A DNA stretch of 6,316 nucleotides, from assembly GCA_902783515.1 (NCBI GenBank), contig CACZRK010000209.1, positions 1 to 6,316 of the forward strand. The letters run 5' to 3'. Positions 1 through 6,124 of the stretch are shown here, piece after piece. This DNA is from an uncultured Coriobacteriaceae bacterium. GTDB lineage: Bacteria; Actinomycetota; Coriobacteriia; Coriobacteriales; UMGS124. Position 1 is the stretch's first letter. Each line of letters opens with the position of its first letter. The position numbers and the translations under genes were made by a program. The notes beneath the pieces were generated by a model, which was not told the DNA's origin, did not search any database, and worked only from the letters and a program-made list of their open reading frames with translations.

Positions 1-528
1 CTGTTCTGCGTGACGTTCAACGGGCTCTCCAAGAGCCACATGATCGCCGGCTTCCGCATCGGCTGGATGTCCATTTCCGGCAACAAGGAGCTGGGCCGCG
101 ACTACATCGAGGGCATCAACATTCTCTCCAACATGCGCCTGTGCTCCAACGTGCCGGCGCAGTCCATCGTCCAGACGGCGCTGTGGGGCCATCAGAGCGT
201 GAAGGACTACCTCGTGCCGGGCGGGCGCATTTACGAGCAGCGCGAGTACGTGTACAACGCCCTGAACGCGATCGACGGCGTGAGCGTCGTGAAGCCCGAC
301 GCGGCGTTCTACATCTTCCCGAAGCTTGACCGCGAGAAGTTCAACATCACCGATGACGTGCAGTTCGCGCTTGACCTGCTGCGGGACAAGAAGGTTCTGA
401 TCGTGCAGGGCACGGGGTTCAACTGGGTCGCGCCGGATCACTTCCGCGTGGTCTACCTGCCGCGCATCGAGGTGCTGCGCGAGGCCATGGACAAGCTCGC
501 CGACTTCCTGAGCTACTACCGGCAGTAG
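1..528 (+). CDS. alaA: Alanine aminotransferase AlaA-like, 3' part (start outside window)
   Basis: This is a PLP-dependent class I/II aminotransferase, cytosolic, expected to interconvert pyruvate plus glutamate with alanine plus 2-oxoglutarate. The frame is open from base 1 and ends in TAG at 526-528, giving 175 residues; E. coli AlaA is about 405, so roughly the C-terminal 43 percent is here. The fragment opens with the Schiff-base lysine motif NGLSKSHMIAGFRIGW; the lysine codon is 31-33, and the nearby arginine of GFRIGW is the usual PLP-phosphate contact. The stretches MRLCSNVPAQ, PGGRIYEQR and QGTGFNW, and the late DHFRVVYLPR (substrate-carboxylate arginine at 445-447), follow the order I recall for E. 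coli AlaA closely. It converges with the next gene across an 89-base gap and shows no functional link to it. A related aspartate aminotransferase is the alternative, but the NVPAQ and QGTGFNW segments favour AlaA. Confidence 0.92.
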   Translation: MFCVTFNGLSKSHMIAGFRIGWMSISGNKELGRDYIEGINILSNMRLCSNVPAQSIVQTALWGHQSVKDYLVPGGRIYEQREYVYNALNAIDGVSVVKPDAAFYIFPKLDREKFNITDDVQFALDLLRDKKVLIVQGTGFNWVAPDHFRVVYLPRIEVLREAMDKLADFLSYYRQ

Positions 529-617
529 GGCGCGGGCGGAGGCGATCTGCGTGGGAACCCCTTCCTCCACAAACGCGCAGGTCATAGGCACCACGCCAGC
601 AGCAGCGTCGAACGCGG

Positions 618-2213
618 TCACTCGCGCGTCATTGACGCCACGAGCTTCTCGAACTCACTCCTGCTGTGCACGTCCGTCTTGGCGTACATGTTGCGGATGT
701 GGGTGCGCAACGTCTGGACGCTGATGTAGAGAAGGTCGGCGGTCTCCTCGACGCTTCTGCCCTGCGCGAGAAACGCCGCGACCTCGCGCTCGCGCGGGGT
801 GAGGCGGTAGTGCATCGCCAGGCGGTCACAACGCTCCTGGATCTCGGCGTCGTCTGCTCTGCTGTCGTGCCGCGGCGCGCGGTAGATGCGCATCCCCCAG
901 AGCTTCTTCGCCGAGATGGCGTCGCCGATCCACAGCGTCACGGCAGCCAGCAGCAGGAACACCACGACGGTGATGGTGAGCTGGCTCATCTCGGTGAGGG
1001 GGATGATGCCCGTGGAGAGCTGCAGGTGAAACCCGAAGACGCCGACGAAGAACGACAGGCTCTTGACGGCGACGCCGACGCCAAGCACGAAGTTGAGCGC
1101 ATGGGGGCTCTCGCGGGCGATGTAGACGCACGCGAGGAGGAACAGCGCCTCGTAGTAGTAATAGGCGGCGTTGATGAGGGCGACGGGGAGCATCGCGGCG
1201 CTCGTCTGGATGACCGGGAGCAGTAGAAACGCAGTCATCGTCAGCGTGAACACGACGGATTGTATCTTCGGCCAGATGCGCATCGTGCTCGCCTTGCGCA
1301 GAAACGTCGCATAGAACAGGAAGACGGCGGCAAGCATGCCGAGCACGTACGGCACATTCCTGTTGACGTAGTCGCCGAAGAGCATGGACGCCTCAACGTG
1401 CATGACGCCGAACACGGCGCTGTACACGGCAACGTTGAGCAGCGGTTGGATCGCGACGAACGGCCTTCGGGCGTCGGTGCCGCGGGAGGGGCGCGGCGTG
1501 CTCGTGGCGCTGGAGAGCCCGCGCTTCGCGAGCTCGACGATCGACGCGTTTTTAGCTGCGGTCGAGACGATCGCCGTAAGCACGACGACGCCGAGCGCCT
1601 GCGCGGCCGCAACGAGCTCAAAGGAGTTCGTGAGCCCCATCGCGAAGGGGAGCACGACGTTGTCGACAAGCATGTATCCGACGAGGGAGACGATGGCGAT
1701 CACGGCGATGTCGGAGAGCGGCAGGTCGCTGAGCGCCATGATCGCGAGAAGTGCGAGCATAGACGACAGGGCGTGGAGCGCGAGCTGAAACGCCGAGGCC
1801 GCGACCATTGCGTCAGCCGCGAGGCACGCGTAGAAGCCGGTGCCAAGGAACAGCAGGATCGCCGCGACGAGCCAGGGAACGAGCGCTGGCGACACGGCTC
1901 GACGGATGGCGCGGGCGACGGCACTCACCGCGTCAAAGGCAAACGCGACCACGAGGCCGCCGCAGGCGGTGCCGATGGAGAACGCGTAGCACCCGAGCTT
2001 CAGGGTATCGATGGACAGGTAGTCGCGCAGCGCGATGCAGCCGCAGGCGATCTCGTGAAACGACCCCCACAGCGAGAAGAACAGCGCGACGATCAGCCCG
2101 ATGACGGGCATATGGGGTGCTACCAGAGTGCTACCAGATGTGATGCCCTGTGCCTGCCCGTCTGGCTCAGCGGCGTCCTTGTTGTGCTCGGGCTTTTGGA
2201 GCTTGTTGCGCAT
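618..2213 (-). CDS. 12-TM membrane protein with C-terminal LuxR/NarL-type DNA-binding domain
   Basis: A 531-residue putative membrane-bound transcriptional regulator. After a polar N-terminus (1-34) I count about twelve hydrophobic helices, roughly at 36-56, 73-93, 111-133, 142-161, 168-192, 198-218, 259-279, 288-306, 318-338, 342-366, 373-396 and 409-432. The long polar loop between helices 6 and 7 (about 219-258) should be cytoplasmic. Residues 468-531 form a GerE/LuxR helix-turn-helix: LTPREREVAAFLAQGRS, then SVQTLRTHIRNMYAKTDVHS. No receiver or ligand-binding domain is visible, so the membrane part is the likely sensor. The ATG at 2211-2213 is preceded by a good ribosome site (AGGTGA, about 6 bases away). 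This architecture is common in Eggerthellaceae, where such genes often sit beside molybdopterin or flavin oxidoreductases, as here. The ligand is unknown. Divergent orientation suggests control of the 2383-5122 cluster and possibly of itself. Confidence 0.9.
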   Translation of the reverse strand: MRNKLQKPEHNKDAAEPDGQAQGITSGSTLVAPHMPVIGLIVALFFSLWGSFHEIACGCIALRDYLSIDTLKLGCYAFSIGTACGGLVVAFAFDAVSAVARAIRRAVSPALVPWLVAAILLFLGTGFYACLAADAMVAASAFQLALHALSSMLALLAIMALSDLPLSDIAVIAIVSLVGYMLVDNVVLPFAMGLTNSFELVAAAQALGVVVLTAIVSTAAKNASIVELAKRGLSSATSTPRPSRGTDARRPFVAIQPLLNVAVYSAVFGVMHVEASMLFGDYVNRNVPYVLGMLAAVFLFYATFLRKASTMRIWPKIQSVVFTLTMTAFLLLPVIQTSAAMLPVALINAAYYYYEALFLLACVYIARESPHALNFVLGVGVAVKSLSFFVGVFGFHLQLSTGIIPLTEMSQLTITVVVFLLLAAVTLWIGDAISAKKLWGMRIYRAPRHDSRADDAEIQERCDRLAMHYRLTPREREVAAFLAQGRSVEETADLLYISVQTLRTHIRNMYAKTDVHSRSEFEKLVASMTRE

Positions 2214-2239
2214 TCATATCACCTGACCTGCAGAAACGG

Positions 2240-2248
2240 AATATACCA
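2240..2248 (-). promoter_or_regulatory. Extended -10 promoter for the LuxR-type gene
   Basis: On the minus strand the sequence reads TGGTATATT: a TG one base upstream of the -10-like hexamer TATATT. This is the extended -10 arrangement. No convincing -35 lies 16-19 bases upstream (GATCGC at 17), as expected of an extended -10 promoter or one needing an activator. Transcription would begin near 2233, leaving a leader of about 20 bases that carries the ribosome site. The proximal 17-bp operator-like site (2244-2260) overlaps this element, so a bound regulator would probably block it. Confidence 0.5.
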
Positions 2249-2293
2249 AACGATTAGGTAGAGCGATCCGCGGCGTTACCGAACGTTTGGGGT
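2244..2293. promoter_or_regulatory. Tandem 17-bp operator-like sites in the divergent control region
   Basis: Two copies of one site occur in direct orientation: TACCAAACGATTAGGTA at 2244-2260 and TACCGAACGTTTGGGGT at 2277-2293. They are identical at 12 of the first 15 positions (TACCrAACGwTTrGG), and their starts are 33 bp apart, close to three helical turns. Each copy is itself a partial palindrome: copy 1 pairs TACC with GGTA and AA with TT, and copy 2 has CCgAACGTTtGG. The TACC...GGTA ends resemble the TACYNMT half-sites known for NarL, whose DNA-binding domain family is the one in the divergently encoded regulator; the spacing differs from the E. coli 7-2-7 pattern. The sites lie between the regulator and oxidoreductase genes. 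Binding by that regulator is inference. Confidence 0.5.
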
Positions 2294-2322
2294 GTGATCA
2301 CTCATGCGTGGCGACGATGATA

Positions 2323-2354
2323 CCCGCAAGCAGGAGGTGCCTGCCGCACGCGGG
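2323..2354 (+). promoter_or_regulatory. Hairpin in the leader of the oxidoreductase cluster
   Basis: An outer 5-bp stem CCCGC/GCGGG (2323-2327 with 2350-2354) encloses an inner 5-bp stem GCAGG/CCTGC (2330-2334 with 2340-2344) around the loop AGGTG. The inner arm and loop contain AGGAGGTG, a near-perfect Shine-Dalgarno sequence (2332-2339) that no credible start codon follows at normal spacing. The hairpin ends 28 bases before the chosen GTG start. It may be a leader control structure, or chance pairing in GC-rich DNA. Confidence 0.3.
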
Positions 2355-2382
2355 CACGAAGCGAAACGTCGGGGGGAACATC

Positions 2383-3981
2383 GTGGACAAGAATACCAAG
2401 AATACGAGGAACGCATCGCGCACGCCACAGCGAATATCGGTCGCCATCGCCGGCCTTGCGCTCTGCACGGGCATCGCGTTCTGCGGCACCATTGCTGCCG
2501 CAGAGGACGCCGCGCAGGCGGATCAGCCGGCCGCGCAGCAGACCAATCAGGCAGCCGATCCCATGGCTACCGGCATGAGCGACTTCCAGCAGCGCGACGC
2601 CGGCCTCTTTCCGGACACGGCGTATAACCAGACGTATCTGAACGCGGGCAACCGCGGTTGCAACTCGTGCCACGAGAGCCTTGACTCCGTCATGATGATC
2701 GGCAGCAACGGCAGCCATCCGATCGAGCGCATGGGTAACACGTCCACGCACAACTCCACCATCCTTGACTGCATGAGCTGCCATGACCTGCACTCTGGCG
2801 ACTACGGCATGTACTTCGCGGACGCGCTGCACGCCGCTCACTACTCGAGCGCGACGTTCACCGACTCGCTCAACGGCAACTGCTGGAGCTGTCATGCGAT
2901 GACGGACTCCGCGGACCTGACGCAGGTGGGCACATGGTCCATGCCGCTGTGGGAGGAGATCATGTATGACGCCTCCGCCGGCGGGTTCCCGGACACGGCG
3001 ACGAACGCGTATACGCGCGAGTTCCTTCAGTACCAGGGCCATGAGAGCGGCAACGTCACTGACATGAGCGTGGACAGCGCCACGCCCTTCCAGGTGGAGA
3101 TGAGCCAGGACCTCACCGACAAGGACGACATGTTTGTCGCGATCAACCATAACGGCATGTATGGCGAGGAGGACCTGTTCACCACCGAGAACACGTTCAC
3201 CATCACGGGCGTCAAGGAGCCGAAGACCTTCACGTACGATGACCTTCTGGCGATGCCCCAGACGACGACTCGCGCGACCATGGAGTGCGCCGTTACGGGT
3301 TCCGCCGGTCATAACATCTATAACGCCGAGTACACCGGCGTCTCGCTGAGCTACCTCGTGAACGAGGAGTGCGGCGGCCTGCTGGAGGGCAACAACTCAG
3401 CCACCGTCACGGCATGGGACGGCTGGGTGAACGGCGGCATGAACCTGCCTGCGAACGAGTACGTCGATCATGGCATCATCGCGCTCAAGATGAACGGCGA
3501 ACCGCTCACGTACGAGTTTGGCGGCCCCTTCTCAATGATCGCGCCCGGCATGGCCGGGGGGCCAAACACCAAGTGGATCAAGTCCATGGACTTCAACCAC
3601 GTGGATGCGCCGAGTGACTTTATCGCGGATACCTTCCCGCACCTCCCCGGCGACGAGCTGAATCCCGTCTCCGCGGCGTGGTTTGCCAATGACGGCGAGA
3701 CCTTCTCGATGGCAGACGGCGTGGAGCTGAAGGGGTACGCATACAGCTTCGCGACCCACATGGGCTCCGCGCTTGACAAGATTGAGTTCAGCACCGACTA
3801 CGGCGTGACCTGGCAGTCCTTTGAGGTGCCGGATGACTTTGACCCGTACCAGTGGACGACGTTCACGTTCACGTGGAATCCGCCGGCCCCCGGCACCTAC
3901 GTCATCAAGGTTCACGGCGTGAACACCGACGGCCTCGCGAACGAGACCGATGCCGGCATCATCGTCAACGTCACCGAGTAA
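2383..3981 (+). CDS. Exported triheme cytochrome c / sulfite-oxidase-fold molybdopterin oxidoreductase fusion
   Basis: A 532-residue exported redox enzyme of unknown substrate. The GTG at 2383 is chosen because GGGGGGAA precedes it at good spacing and a Sec-type signal peptide starts at once: basic residues to about 17, hydrophobic core 18-37, likely cleavage after AAA near 40. Three CXXCH heme c motifs follow: CNSCH (93-97), CMSCH (130-134) and CWSCH (167-171), with other histidines (112, 123, 150, 153) as possible axial ligands. About 270-405 is an Oxidored_molyb domain: TFTITGVKEP, the candidate molybdenum-binding cysteine in MECAVTG (C302), MNGEPLTYEFGGPF, and KWIKSMDF. About 430-532 resembles the Ig-like Mo-co dimerisation domain (IEFSTDYGVTW, PGTYVIKVHGVN). 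The arginine-rich stretch after the Mo cysteine of sulfite oxidases (CAGNRR) is absent, so sulfite is doubtful. Heme-bearing fusions suggest electron transfer to or from a membrane quinone system, but no quinol dehydrogenase is encoded in the window. The next gene follows after 22 bases. Confidence 0.87.
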   Translation: MDKNTKNTRNASRTPQRISVAIAGLALCTGIAFCGTIAAAEDAAQADQPAAQQTNQAADPMATGMSDFQQRDAGLFPDTAYNQTYLNAGNRGCNSCHESLDSVMMIGSNGSHPIERMGNTSTHNSTILDCMSCHDLHSGDYGMYFADALHAAHYSSATFTDSLNGNCWSCHAMTDSADLTQVGTWSMPLWEEIMYDASAGGFPDTATNAYTREFLQYQGHESGNVTDMSVDSATPFQVEMSQDLTDKDDMFVAINHNGMYGEEDLFTTENTFTITGVKEPKTFTYDDLLAMPQTTTRATMECAVTGSAGHNIYNAEYTGVSLSYLVNEECGGLLEGNNSATVTAWDGWVNGGMNLPANEYVDHGIIALKMNGEPLTYEFGGPFSMIAPGMAGGPNTKWIKSMDFNHVDAPSDFIADTFPHLPGDELNPVSAAWFANDGETFSMADGVELKGYAYSFATHMGSALDKIEFSTDYGVTWQSFEVPDDFDPYQWTTFTFTWNPPAPGTYVIKVHGVNTDGLANETDAGIIVNVTE

Positions 3982-4003
3982 CCGAGAGGGACGAGTGGTA
4001 TTC

Positions 4004-4807
4004 ATGAACAACACCGCCATCAAGATTGGCGCGATCGCCTCCGCATCGATCCTCGCGGGCACGGGCGCCGCAGCCGTCCTGCAGGGCGTCGCGGGAACGC
4101 ATGCCGTCATGCCGATGCTCCCCACGACCGCGCTTGCTCAGGAATCGACCGAGGTCGCGAGCGCGTATGTGGATGTCGCGAACGTGCAGGGCATCTTCTC
4201 GTTTGACCAGATCACGACGACGCCCAACGAGCAGATCGCCGGCACGTTCCGCAAGGCGACCTCCATCCTTTGCGGCAGCAACGCAGCCCCCCGCGCGGTG
4301 TCCGTGGACAAGTGGCAGGTCGAGGTCACCGGCGACGTCACCAGCGGGTATACCGCCACGCTGACCGAGGCGGCGAAGTCAACCGCGCCGGTGAGCAGGA
4401 TCAGCACCTGCTCGTGCCGCAACAACCTGCCGGGTGGCACCGCGATCGCCACGGCGCAGATAGAGGGCATCGCCGTCGCCGACCTTCTGAGCCAGGCGGC
4501 GCCGAGCGACGACGTGAATGCCGTGATCTTCTCCGCATCCGACGGAGCCCAGCTCGCGCTCCCGCTTGACTACGTCCTTGACCACGCGTCGGTGCTCGTG
4601 TACAGCGCAAACGGCGCAGCCCTTGACGAGTCCTTTGGCGGCACGAACCAGCTGTGGATCGAGGGCGCTGCGGGGCAGAGCTTCCTGCGCGACATCGTGA
4701 AGGTGGAGTTCGTGGCGTGCGACGAAGCCTCCATGCCCCAGGTGCCCGAGATGATCGAGACGGACCTGCAGTACGTGAACCGTCCTAACGTGAGCATCCA
4801 GCGATAG
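4004..4807 (+). CDS. Exported molybdopterin-dependent oxidoreductase domain protein (sulfite-oxidase fold, no heme)
   Basis: A 267-residue partner or second enzyme of the cluster. Residues 1-45 look like a Sec signal peptide: MNNTAIK, a hydrophobic core at about 8-30, and TTALA before Q46. About 103-238 matches the Oxidored_molyb pattern: WQVEVTGDV, a cysteine pair in STCSCRNN (C136, C138) at the position of the molybdenum cysteine, then IEGIAVADLL, LPLDYVLDHASVLVYSANG, GGTNQLWIEGAAG and FLRDIVKVEF. There is no CXXCH motif. It ends at TAG 4805-4807 where relatives would run on into an Ig-like domain, and that domain is encoded downstream in the same frame. The start could instead be the in-frame GTG at 3995, three codons earlier and closer to GAGAGGG; the signal peptide fits either. 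The gene is probably co-transcribed with the gene before it. Substrate unknown; whether it binds cofactor or acts as a non-catalytic subunit cannot be decided from sequence. Confidence 0.82.
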   Translation: MNNTAIKIGAIASASILAGTGAAAVLQGVAGTHAVMPMLPTTALAQESTEVASAYVDVANVQGIFSFDQITTTPNEQIAGTFRKATSILCGSNAAPRAVSVDKWQVEVTGDVTSGYTATLTEAAKSTAPVSRISTCSCRNNLPGGTAIATAQIEGIAVADLLSQAAPSDDVNAVIFSASDGAQLALPLDYVLDHASVLVYSANGAALDESFGGTNQLWIEGAAGQSFLRDIVKVEFVACDEASMPQVPEMIETDLQYVNRPNVSIQR

Positions 4808-4843
4808 GCCCGAACCGCCCGAACTGACGTCCAGGGGAGCATC

Positions 4844-5122
4844 ATGCGACGCGAGCAGCTGTACACGGTTGGCGAGACCATCACGTTTGAAGGCTATGCC
4901 GACGACTACGACAAGGCGATCCGTGCCATCCAATTCTCGCTTGACAACGGCAAGACCTGGACGGAGTACGCGACGACCGGCGCGCATGCGGGCTGCTGGG
5001 TGTACTGGCACTTCGCGTACGAGGCCGAGCGCCCGGGCAGATACCTGCTGCGCGTGCGCAGCGTCAACGAGGACGGGAAGGTCAGCCCGACCGACGCGAG
5101 TATTGAGTTCAGCGTGGCATAG
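4844..5122 (+). CDS. Ig-like (Mo-co dimerisation type) domain protein, probable detached C-terminus of the preceding gene
   Basis: A 92-residue protein consisting only of an Ig-like beta-sandwich of the Mo-co dimerisation type: ITFEGYADDYDKAI, IQFSLDNGKTW, WVYWHF, RPGRYLLRVRSVNEDG, ASIEFSV. It parallels the C-terminus of the triheme fusion (VELKGYA, IEFSTDYGVTW, PGTYVIKVHGVN). AGGGGAG sits about 6 bases before the ATG, so independent translation is plausible. It begins directly with domain sequence and has no signal peptide, although every related domain in this cluster is exported. It is in the same frame as the preceding gene, with one TAG and twelve open codons between them. It is therefore either a product of gene fission, or the tail of a single 372-codon reading frame interrupted at 4805-4807. 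Confidence 0.72.
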   Translation: MRREQLYTVGETITFEGYADDYDKAIRAIQFSLDNGKTWTEYATTGAHAGCWVYWHFAYEAERPGRYLLRVRSVNEDGKVSPTDASIEFSVA

Positions 5123-5141
5123 CGCCGCCCGTCGCCGTCTG

Positions 5142-5177
5142 CCGCGCCCTCGACGCGCGGGCTGCGCGAGGGCGCGG
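5142..5177. terminator. GC-rich hairpin after the oxidoreductase cluster
   Basis: A perfect 11-bp stem, CCGCGCCCTCG (5142-5152) with CGAGGGCGCGG (5167-5177), closes a 14-base loop 19 bases after the cluster's last stop codon. No T-run follows, so it is at best a terminator of the GC-rich actinobacterial type, or an mRNA-end stabiliser. Confidence 0.5.
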
Positions 5178-5206
5178 GGCACGGTCGAATCGCCGGCGAT
5201 GGATAT

Positions 5207-5239
5207 GGCGGGCACCTCGCGACTGCGTAGGTGCCCGCC
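5207..5239. terminator. Second hairpin between the convergent genes, likely bidirectional
   Basis: A perfect 11-bp stem, GGCGGGCACCT (5207-5217) with AGGTGCCCGCC (5229-5239), closes an 11-base loop between the ends of two convergent genes. TCGTCATGTT follows on the + strand and ATATCC on the - strand, only weakly T-rich. Position and symmetry suit termination from both sides. A perfect 12-bp palindrome, ATCGCCGGCGAT (5189-5200), lies between this hairpin and the previous one. Confidence 0.55.
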
Positions 5240-5301
5240 TCGTCATGTTGCGCGCCCCCGCCCCCACGCGCCCGTCACGGTCCCTCCCACCTCGCGCGAC
5301 G

Positions 5302-6102
5302 TCAGAAGATCGGCTTCTTCCCGTTCGGCAGCACCGCAGGCTTCTTGGGCAGTCGCGCGTACACGTAGACGTCGTAGGCGGCGAAGCACGCGACGACGGC
5401 GCCCATGACGTAGAACCACGGGTTGTTCTCGGGGGCGAAGTAGGGGCTGATCAGCGACCACATGTTGCCGAGCGGGTTGAAGCTCATCACGCACACGAGG
5501 ACGAGCACGATGACCAGCTGCCAGCACGTGCCCAGGCGCGTGCCGCGCTCGCGCCAGAAGAGGCCGGGCGCGCAGACGATGATCACCTGCGTGAAGATCC
5601 AGAACTTGAACATGGAGACGTCGCCGAGCTCGACGCGCAGGAAGTTCAGCGACACAAAGAAGATGGCGATCTGCGCGAGCGCGACCAGCACCGCGTGGCG
5701 CAGCGGCGCCTCGGGGCCGAAGATCGCCGCCCGCTCCGTCGTGACCGCGTGATAGAGGCAGAAGACCTCAAAGCCGACCCACACCACCTCGCCGATGGCG
5801 CCGAGCATGAAGAACCAGAAGCCGCCCACCGCGTGGTTCGCCGCGAGGAACACCCAGATGCCCATGAAGTCGGCGGCGCAGTAGAACGTGTGCATCCAGA
5901 GCGGATACGGCGCGCTCTTCTCGCGGACGACGAGGACGAAGGAGTACACGTACACGAGAAAGCCGAGCGCGAACGTGATGATCAGCGCCGAGAGCGCCAG
6001 CGCGAAGTGGGGGTTCTGCAGGCTCGGGCTGTACGTGAAGTCCGAGAGCCGCAGGTCCACCCCCGTCGGGTAGCTGGCGAAGATGCGATCGATGAGGTCC
6101 AT
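5302..6102 (-). CDS. Unrecognised 7-TM integral membrane protein
   Basis: A 266-residue polytopic membrane protein whose family I do not recognise. The ATG at 6100-6102 is chosen because GGAAGGGTGA precedes it at normal spacing; the in-frame ATG near 6225 would add 41 unlikely residues upstream of the promoter. Seven hydrophobic helices lie at about 33-58, 66-88, 92-116, 137-155, 165-182, 191-208 and 229-249, then a basic tail (LPKKPAVLPNGKKP). Acidic residues sit in or at membrane segments: D78 in AADFMG, E105 and E112 in GEVVWVGFE, D244 in AAYDVYVYA. Seven helices with a glutamate after helix 3 and a late aspartate loosely recall PaxB/AtmB-type transmembrane terpene cyclases, but I would not assign that function. 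It is transcribed towards the oxidoreductase cluster from its own promoter, so any functional link is unproven. No heme-ligand pattern or quinone-site motif is evident. Confidence 0.8.
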   Translation of the reverse strand: MDLIDRIFASYPTGVDLRLSDFTYSPSLQNPHFALALSALIITFALGFLVYVYSFVLVVREKSAPYPLWMHTFYCAADFMGIWVFLAANHAVGGFWFFMLGAIGEVVWVGFEVFCLYHAVTTERAAIFGPEAPLRHAVLVALAQIAIFFVSLNFLRVELGDVSMFKFWIFTQVIIVCAPGLFWRERGTRLGTCWQLVIVLVLVCVMSFNPLGNMWSLISPYFAPENNPWFYVMGAVVACFAAYDVYVYARLPKKPAVLPNGKKPIF

Positions 6103-6124
6103 GGCGTCACCCTTCCATCGGATT

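Noticed and set aside
548..582. Possible terminator between the convergent genes at the left side
   Set aside because: CTGCG/CGCAG and GTGG/CCAC pair only with an asymmetric internal loop and no T-run; too weak to list.
1260..2261. Long + strand frame opposite the LuxR-type gene
   Set aside because: Its product is a low-complexity, R/D/E/H-rich string typical of the antisense of GC-rich membrane-protein codons; the opposite strand has clear helices and a recognisable DNA-binding domain.
2287..2382. Longer start for the triheme protein at TTG 2287 or ATG 2317
   Set aside because: It would place about 20-30 polar residues before the signal peptide, overlap the second operator-like site or the leader hairpin, and has no ribosome site; GTG 2383 has a G-rich ribosome site and starts the signal peptide properly.
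2464..2502. Lipobox in the signal peptide of the triheme protein
   Set aside because: The cysteines in LALC and IAFC are preceded by L and F rather than G/A/S, so neither fits a lipoprotein cleavage site; an AAA Sec cleavage is more likely. There is no twin-arginine motif either.
2302..3312. Long - strand frame opposite the triheme gene
   Set aside because: It lies antisense to a frame with a signal peptide, three CXXCH motifs and a Mo domain, and its own translation has no recognisable feature.
3950..4003. Start of the second oxidoreductase gene at ATG 3950
   Set aside because: It would overlap the end of the preceding gene and put 18 polar residues ahead of a normal signal peptide; ATG 4004 (or GTG 3995) fits better.
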